A DNA stretch of 64,000 nt, from positions 248,001 through 312,000 of the forward strand of contig CBDAVM010000001.1 in the NCBI GenBank assembly GCA_965200895.1, given 5' to 3'. Origin of the DNA: WTFV01 sp965200895. Lineage in GTDB: Bacteria; Acidobacteriota; Vicinamibacteria; Vicinamibacterales; UBA8438. The notes beneath the pieces are model-generated. The model saw nothing but the letters and a program-made list of their open reading frames with translations, was not told the origin of the DNA and did not search any database. Position 1 is the first letter of the stretch; every line of letters starts with the position of its first letter. The position numbers and the translations under genes are program-made. Below are positions 59,017 to 64,000 of this stretch, in pieces.

Positions 59017-59781
59017 TCAGGGTGCGCGGGCGGCTTGGGCTCCTCGTACCATCATCTGTAGTTGCACGCAGGCGCGCCACAGCACTTCGTTGCCCGGCAG
59101 CGGTCTACGCTTTGTCGGTCGCCAGCCGGCGATGCGCGCCAGCAGCATCACCCAGGCGCGGATGTCGGGCGGCAATGGCCGGTCTCGTTCGGCTGGCGGC
59201 AGCAGTCTTTCGGCCTGCACGACGGCTCCGATCACGCGCTTCTCGTCGTCGGTCAGGACCTGGGCTGCCGGCGTGTCGGGCGCGTCGCGCGCGTAGCCCC
59301 TGAGGGAGCACACCCGCCAGGCGGTGATGGCGTCGAAGGCCAGGCACTTGGCCAGCGCGTCGGCTTCCTGCAAGCGCCGGTCCTCGATGCGGGCGCCGCT
59401 CTTGAGCACCCGGAAATACTCTTCGATGCCCCAGCGGGTCTCATACCAGCCGACAATGCGCTCGGCCCATTCGGCCGTCGGGCCGCCTTCGCTCGACACC
59501 AGCAGCCATTCGAGCGGCTCGTGTCCCGGCGGCGGGTCGGTTTCGAGCACCCGCACCACCCAGGCCGTCAGCGGCGCCGCGTCGGTCTGGTCCTTGGGCG
59601 GCTGCACCTGCACCCGCCCGATGCGCAACTCGGTCCGCGCCGTGCGCGCCTCGCGCGCCCGCTTGCCGCCCTGCGAGTCGATGTGCACCGGCCGGTTGGT
59701 GCGCACCGGGGTCTCGAAGTCCGGCTGAGACGCCAGCGGCCGGAGCATCATCGCCCGCAACCGCTCGTCCCATACTTTCAC
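59017..59781 (-). CDS. IS4/Tn5-like transposase, C-terminal frame (catalytic Glu)
   Basis: 254 aa. It begins with a GTG at 59781 that overlaps the TGA of the upstream frame (GTGA). The IS4-family Y(2)R(3)E(6)K signature is perfect: YETRWGIEEYFRVLKSG, providing the third catalytic acid. RVLETDPPPGHEPLEWLLVSSEG precedes it, as in Tn5-like transposases. Alone it lacks the first two catalytic Asp residues, which are in the 510-aa frame. It would work only as part of a frameshifted fusion. Confidence 0.85.
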   Translation of the reverse strand: MKVWDERLRAMMLRPLASQPDFETPVRTNRPVHIDSQGGKRAREARTARTELRIGRVQVQPPKDQTDAAPLTAWVVRVLETDPPPGHEPLEWLLVSSEGGPTAEWAERIVGWYETRWGIEEYFRVLKSGARIEDRRLQEADALAKCLAFDAITAWRVCSLRGYARDAPDTPAAQVLTDDEKRVIGAVVQAERLLPPAERDRPLPPDIRAWVMLLARIAGWRPTKRRPLPGNEVLWRACVQLQMMVRGAQAARAP

Positions 59782-61310
59782 CCGCCGCCGCCGGCTGGCG
59801 CAGGCCCGCTCACCAGCCCCGCTTCAGCCGCATGCTGCGCCTGCCACTGCAACAGCGCATGGATGTCACTCTCGCGGTCGCCGACCACGACCACCCGCGT
59901 GCCCGGACACGCCCGCCCCAATTCGCGACCCTGGTCGAATCCCCGGAACCAGCGCCGGCTCTCCAATGCGCGCTCGGACGTGGGCGCGCCATCCGGCCGC
60001 GCCCACGTCTCCAGACCGCTCACCCCCAACGGCCGGCGCCCCTCGGTGAACGCCACCGCCGCGTGCACGAACAGACCCCGACCGCCGCCAGACCGTTCTC
60101 CCAGCGGCCCCAGCCCGGTCGTGCTGTCCCGAAGACCCGTGTAGTTGAGCGTCGTCGTGTCCTGCACCAGCAGCACCACCGACTCCGCACGGCTGCGCTC
60201 GACCAGCGCCTCCCGATGCGGTTGCAGAATGTCCGCGCTACTCACCGCTCCATTGTGCAGGAAACGGTAGGCCGCCTGTTGCTCGGCGCTGCCGGCAAAC
60301 ACCGCCGGCAGAGGCGCACCAGGATGTTGCTCCCAGGCCGCACCCATCTGCGCCAGACGACGACGCAGCCGACCGTCGGCCAGGTCCGAACGCGAATACT
60401 CGCACCGAGACCAACTGCCGGCGCCCGCAGCCTCCTCCCCCAACCCCGGAAACGAACCCAACTCCCTGGGCGCAGCCCGACGCAGCGTCTCCGCCCAGTC
60501 CGGGGCCAGGCCCCGAAGCCAGACATCCTTCGGCTCCACAGAAACCGATGACCCCGGAGGACGACCCGCCGTACGGCCCACACACCGCCAGCCCGACGCC
60601 CGATAGCTCGTGCCACGACGAGACGACGCCACGCACGTCTCCACCAGAACCGGACGAACCCCGTGACACAATGCCCAGTCCGACGCCAAACGACCCACCG
60701 CACGGCCCAGAACCTGCGACGCCAAGTGCGGAACACGAACCCCGGGAAGCAGCAGGAATCGGTCGTTCAATACCACCTGACCAATCCGTGCCCCCCGCGT
60801 CCGAGCGTCCCAGCCCAGATGCGCGTCCCGAGGACCCAGACGAAGCGGAGCCGACACAAAGCTCAAAACACCCAACGCGCCCGCCGAAGAATCCACCAGA
60901 TACGTCACCCGGCAGCCCGGAGCCCGACAACGGCCCAAAGGATGCGCAGCCGCCAGAAGTGCACAACACCGCTGACGCGCAAGCGCCGTCTCCGCCAACC
61001 GCAGGTGAACCTCCCCCAACGACGACAGGCTGCCCGCAAACTCGGTCAGCGAAATCTCAGACCCGACCCCGACCACACAACCCACCGGCGGACCCGGCTG
61101 CGCCGACGGCAGAGGCAGGCCCAGCTCCGCCGCCAAGCCAGGCAAAGCCTTCCGCGCCGACGCCGAGCACAGCGACCCACGCGCGTTGCGCCACCCGTCG
61201 CGTTCGCAAAGACCACGGCTCAGCGCCGCACGCGACAACGACCCCCGAACCAACTCCTGCCGCAGCCAGCCCACCGTCTCCGGCTGCAACATCCGCAGGC
61301 CAACACGCAC
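59778..61310 (-). CDS. DruA-like (DUF4338) + Tn5-type DNA-binding/DDE transposase, N-terminal frame
   Basis: 510 aa. Residues 1-270 match the DUF4338/DruA pattern: LSRGLCERDGWRNARGSL, VTYLVDSSAGALGVLSFVSAP, LGWDARTR, VLNDRFLLLPGVRVPHLASQVL, PVLVETCVASSRRGTSYRASGW. Next comes a Tn5-type DNA-binding domain (GRLRRRLAQMGAAW, QQAAYRFLHNGAVSSADIL), then the first DDE Asp (LLVQDTTTLNYTG) and second Asp (VVVGDRESDIHALLQW). The frame ends in a GC-rich run. The product continues one frame back, so either a mutation or programmed shifting is involved. Confidence 0.85.
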   Translation of the reverse strand: MRVGLRMLQPETVGWLRQELVRGSLSRAALSRGLCERDGWRNARGSLCSASARKALPGLAAELGLPLPSAQPGPPVGCVVGVGSEISLTEFAGSLSSLGEVHLRLAETALARQRCCALLAAAHPLGRCRAPGCRVTYLVDSSAGALGVLSFVSAPLRLGPRDAHLGWDARTRGARIGQVVLNDRFLLLPGVRVPHLASQVLGRAVGRLASDWALCHGVRPVLVETCVASSRRGTSYRASGWRCVGRTAGRPPGSSVSVEPKDVWLRGLAPDWAETLRRAAPRELGSFPGLGEEAAGAGSWSRCEYSRSDLADGRLRRRLAQMGAAWEQHPGAPLPAVFAGSAEQQAAYRFLHNGAVSSADILQPHREALVERSRAESVVLLVQDTTTLNYTGLRDSTTGLGPLGERSGGGRGLFVHAAVAFTEGRRPLGVSGLETWARPDGAPTSERALESRRWFRGFDQGRELGRACPGTRVVVVGDRESDIHALLQWQAQHAAEAGLVSGPAPAGGGG

Positions 61311-61362
61311 AGAAACCTTCTACACTGAGCCACGGCCTGTGTCAACTGTGATTGAGCGCTAG

Positions 61363-61694
61363 GTGATGGATCCGTCGCGCATGCAGGTCTGGTACAGGAG
61401 CGCGGTGTAGACCGCCATGCGCAGCGCCATCCAGTGGTCGTGGGTGGACTGGAACTCGAGCAGGATCAACAGGTAGAGCGTCTGTCGGCGTCCGGCGGCG
61501 CCCGGGCGGAGCGTGGCCGACCAGACCGTGTCGCCGTCGCGCTTCTGCAGGTCGCGGCTGATGACCTCGGAGGCGAGTCGCCGGAGCGACGTGTAATCGA
61601 TCGCGTCGGCGATCGGATCCGGGCCGAAGGCCCGTACGAGGTCTTCGACCATGCGAGGAGAGGCGAAAAGCTTCTTGTACGTCTCGTCGTGCAT
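61363..61694 (-). pseudogene. Rpn/YhgA-type nuclease, N-terminal part (interrupted by IS)
   Basis: The ATG at 61694 starts MHDETYKKLFASPRMVEDLVRAF. The PD-(D/E)xK-like core has VWSATLRPG and LLILLEFQSTHDHWMALRM (ExQ). The frame runs into the IS after CMRDGSIT and stops there. The rest of the gene is at 58246-58942. The family is mobile, related to putative transposases, and linked to recombination; the intact protein would have been about 340 aa. Confidence 0.88.
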
Positions 61695-61711
61695 GGGACT
61701 GTCAGTGGACC

Positions 61712-62638
61712 TTGCTCCTGGGCCTGCAGGCGATCGCAGCGCGCGTGCTCGATGCAGCGGGCGATCAGGATAACAGGAGGTCGTCGCGACGCGGGCGGCA
61801 TCCTGCCGCGCTCCAGCCCAGCGACGAGTACACGAACGCCGCCGGCCAGGTCCAGCCGCTCGATGTCGCGCGCCACTTCGACGACGGCACGACCGTCGTG
61901 TTCAACTATCTCCACACGCGCTTGCCGGCGCTGGCGCGGCTGTGCGTCGCGCTCGGCCAGCGCTTCTCGTCGCGGGTCCAGACCAACGTGTACCTCACGC
62001 CGCCGAACGCACAGGGGCTCACGCCGCACTGGGACACGCACGATGTCTTCGTGCTGCAGGTCAGCGGCACGAAGCACTGGTCGCTCTACGACACCAAGGT
62101 GAGACTGCCACTTCCCGGGCAGCTTATTCAGCCCGGCGCGCGTCCCGGCGAGGTCAGCGACGAGTTCGAGCTGGCCCCGGGCAGCGTCGCCTATCTGCCG
62201 CGCGGCCTGATGCACTCGGCCCGCTCGACGAGTGAAGCGTCGCTGCACGTCACGGTGGGGCTCCCGACGTTTACCTGGGCCGACTTCCTCGTCGAGAGCG
62301 TCACCGCGGCGGCCCTCGAAGAAGAGTCGCTGCGCCGGAGCCTCCCGCGCGGGTTCGCGGGCGTCGGACTCCCGGACGCCGAGCGGGCGCGCCTGTTCGA
62401 CGAGAAGCTGGCGCTGCTGCAGTCGCGGTTCGACCCGGCGGTGGTCTGGCGCCGCTTGTCGAACGAGGTCCTGGCCAGCGACGTGCCGCTGTTCACCGAC
62501 CTGCTCGGCCAGCGGCTGCGCCGCGACCGGCTGACGCCCGGCTCGCGGGTGCGACGCCGGGCCGGGCTGCTCACGGAAGCGGCGGCGGGGGGCGAGACAT
62601 GCCTCCTGCGGTTCTGCGACCGGGAGCTCGGGCGGTAA
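61712..62638 (+). pseudogene. Cupin/JmjC-like hydroxylase gene, truncated at both ends
   Basis: 308 codons. The Fe(II) site is visible: LTPHWDTHDVFVLQVSGTKHWSLYD (HxD) and the distal His in LPRGLMHSARSTSEASLHVTVGL. This is the cupin_4/ribosomal-oxygenase type. The N-terminus before about 61820 is non-homologous and the C-terminus ends abruptly at RELGR, where the sequence turns into the AT-rich leader repeat. The missing C-terminus is found at 57753-58073. Activity is doubtful without the winged-helix part. Confidence 0.7.
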
Positions 62639-62790
62639 ATTATTTTTCAGCAGACTCGACAACTGAAGGGATGCTCGGGGCAGAACTTCTGATTCTTCGA
62701 TTGCCCCCAGGCGAAAAGTGTTCGGTAAAATTATTTTTCAGCAGACTCAACAAAACATGGGAAAATGTATTCGGTAACTTTAAATTGCTC
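62634..62790 (+). repeat. AT-rich leader repeats upstream of the intact Fic gene
   Basis: GGTAAA(A)TTATTTTTCAGCAGACTC occurs at about 62635 and 62728 here and at 57193 upstream of the deleted Fic copy. The segment is strikingly AT-rich against its surroundings and probably holds the Fic promoter. The first of these copies truncates the cupin gene. Confidence 0.7.
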
Positions 62791-63831
62791 ATGACGCAAC
62801 AAAATGCTCGGGGCCGGGGCCGCCCGCGGCGAGCGGACGTGTACCGGCAGCTCGCCATCCAGATCACGGAGCTGCGAGAACGGCTGGGCGGGCTGCCCAC
62901 TCCGGTCGAGGCCGCCGGAAGCTGGCGCGACATCTGGTACGAGGAAGCTCACCACTCCACCGCCCTCGAGGGCAACACCCTGGTGCTGAAACAGGTCGAG
63001 CGGCTCCTCGACGAAGGACGGGCAGTCGGCAACAAGGAGCTCCGCGAGTACATGGAAGTGCGCGGCTACGCCGACGCCGCCGACTGGGTCTACCGTCAAG
63101 CCATCAGCCCGAACGGATTCGCACATCCCGGACAGGTGCTGACTCTGCAGGAGGTGCGGCACGTTCACCATACCGCGATGACGCCCGTCTGGCAGGTGGC
63201 GCCACATGCGGATGCGACCCCGCGCGAAGCTCCCGGCCGTTTCCGCGAACACGAGATCCACCCCTTCCCCGGCGGCATGATCCCGGTGTCGTGGCCGATC
63301 GTACCGGCCGAGATGTCGACCTGGCTCGATCGCGTCAACGCCCTCGACGCCACCGACGCGAGGCTTCCCGACGCCCTCGCGACGGTTCACTGCCGATTCG
63401 AGCAGATTCATCCCTTTCTCGACGGCAACGGGCGGGCGGGACGGCTGGTGCTCAACCTCGTTCTGATCCGGCTCGGCTACCCGCCGGTGATCATCTACAA
63501 GCGCGACCGCGCCCGGTACCTTCGGGTGCTGCGCCGGGCGGATGCGGGCGAGTCGGGCCCCCTGGGCGAGTTGCTCGCGCGGGCGATGCTCGACAGCCTG
63601 CACCGGTTCGTGATTCCGGCCGTCGCCGGGCCGGCGAGACTCGTGCCGCTGGCTGCGCTGGAGACGCCCGGCATGAAGGCCTCCGCACTGCGGGCGGCGG
63701 CCGAACGGGGACGTCTCCGGGCCACCCGAGGACCTGACGGTCAATGGCGAAGCTCGCGCCGCTGGGTGGACGAGTACATGGCGAGCCGCTACCGCCGGGA
63801 CGCCCTCGCCCGCCAGCAGTCCGGGTCGTAG
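62791..63831 (+). CDS. Fic-domain AMP-transferase with N-terminal inhibitory motif
   Basis: 346 aa. The ATG at 62791 is the same start as in the deleted copy. The active-site motif is HPFLDGNGRAGR, complete. A (S/T)xxxE(G/N) inhibitory motif lies upstream (HHSTALEGN, about residues 56-64), so it belongs to the class with the inhibitory helix N-terminal in the same chain. The C-terminus is helical with a possible winged-helix (ALRAAAERGRLRATRGPDGQW). Fic proteins transfer AMP to target hydroxyls; the target is unknown. It sits beside cupin and Rpn fragments. Confidence 0.92.
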   Translation: MTQQNARGRGRPRRADVYRQLAIQITELRERLGGLPTPVEAAGSWRDIWYEEAHHSTALEGNTLVLKQVERLLDEGRAVGNKELREYMEVRGYADAADWVYRQAISPNGFAHPGQVLTLQEVRHVHHTAMTPVWQVAPHADATPREAPGRFREHEIHPFPGGMIPVSWPIVPAEMSTWLDRVNALDATDARLPDALATVHCRFEQIHPFLDGNGRAGRLVLNLVLIRLGYPPVIIYKRDRARYLRVLRRADAGESGPLGELLARAMLDSLHRFVIPAVAGPARLVPLAALETPGMKASALRAAAERGRLRATRGPDGQWRSSRRWVDEYMASRYRRDALARQQSGS

Positions 63832-63840
63832 CGCCGTGTC

Positions 63841-63919
63841 GGGCCGCGGGCGCTACGAGCCCGCCCGCCAATCGCCGCCTGCGGCTCCGCTCGGCGCCCA
63901 ACCCATCCGGTAAGCGCCA
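63841..63919 (+). repeat. Tail repeat after the intact Fic gene
   Basis: It is the same sequence as 57553-57630. The shared leader, gene and tail show that the two Fic loci are copies of one segment. The right half matches the dispersed hairpin family core. Confidence 0.8.
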
Positions 63920-64000
63920 TGTCGAGGCCGCAATCTCACGGGGACGGCTCGCCGGCGGCGAACATTCCGAGCCCGAAATGGCTGCCGTACCCGAGCGCGA
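63919..64000 (+). CDS. Possible start of another gene, cut by the window end
   Basis: ATG at 63919 (MSRPQSHGDGSPAANIPSPKW) is open to the window edge. It begins right at the end of the tail repeat, and the deleted copy diverges from this point. Too short to assign. Confidence 0.25.
   Translation, partial: MSRPQSHGDGSPAANIPSPKWLPYPSA

Larger units (their letters stand above)
58943..61362 (-). mobile_element. IS4/Tn5-like insertion sequence with DruA-domain transposase (2420 bp)
   Basis: The ends are inverted repeats: the left end complement CCTGAGTCAACCGTGATG... and right end CCTGTGTCAACTGTGATT..., with TAGCGCTAG/GAGCGCTAG outermost, about 23 of 27 matching. A perfect 9-bp direct repeat GTGATGGAT (58934-58942 and 61363-61371) flanks it. 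Nine bases is the duplication size of IS50/Tn5. The element carries one transposase split into two frames. It interrupts an Rpn-type gene. Confidence 0.92.

Noticed and set aside
58943..61362. A Druantia defence system
   Set aside because: The DruA-like domain is fused to a Tn5-type transposase within an IS with inverted ends and target duplication. No DruB-E or helicase genes are present.

Overview
The window is high-GC bacterial chromosome. Gene content and the 16S start region fit an Acidobacteriota-like organism, possibly Vicinamibacteria. That placement is inferred from gene content and a by-eye reading of the 16S; no search was run. Upstream of start codons, Shine-Dalgarno sequences are present for some genes and absent for others.

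Layout. 1-12.5 kb: housekeeping and accessory genes, mostly on the minus strand. They are a Tat-exported ThDP enzyme, an SUMF1-type secreted protein, an exported RidA-like protein, a quinone oxidoreductase, the three glycolate oxidase subunits (glcF on plus; glcE and glcD convergent on minus), an M64 peptidase and a membrane protein. 12.57-18.36 kb: a complete rRNA operon on the minus strand (16S, tRNA-Ile, tRNA-Ala, 23S, 5S), with a canonical promoter, both precursor-processing stems and a strong intrinsic terminator. 18.3-30.4 kb: a long co-oriented minus-strand run, M16 peptidase > MBL hydrolase > purB > purS > purQ > a 67-aa membrane protein > purL > purF > purM > purN > tyrS. Several junctions in it are overlapping ATGA, GTGA or TGATG. 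This run feeds directly into the rRNA promoter, whose -10 box contains the tyrS stop codon. 30.5-36 kb: rlmN, mtaB, a sigma-54 activator and an NhaC-type antiporter.

36-45.5 kb: an FMN-binding secreted protein, a DUF5671-like membrane protein, a two-gene DUF1828-like cassette bracketed by direct repeats, a vapBC-type toxin-antitoxin pair with a repeat-expanded antitoxin, an SMP-30-like lipoprotein, and a four-gene operon: porin, FMN-binding protein, b-type-cytochrome-like membrane protein, ApbE flavin transferase. That operon is read as an extracytoplasmic flavin electron-transfer module. It has a sigma-70-like promoter with an inverted repeat between -35 and -10 and two flanking TGAGA-N5-TCTCA dyads.

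45.5-64 kb: a rearranged accessory zone full of truncated, duplicated and chimeric genes. It holds a broken kelch gene, two nearly identical copies of a methyltransferase (one truncated), a broken TonB-receptor N-terminus, a decayed BtuFCD/TonB-receptor/PepSY uptake locus, an IS transposase remnant, intact and deleted copies of a Fic gene, a cupin gene split into two partial copies, and an Rpn-type nuclease gene cut in two by a 2.4-kb IS4/Tn5-like element. The element has matched inverted repeats and a perfect 9-bp target duplication, and its transposase carries a DruA-like (DUF4338) N-terminal domain.

A dispersed ~90-bp hairpin repeat family recurs at gene ends across the window. It supplies the last codons of two unrelated proteins, GlcF and ApbE.
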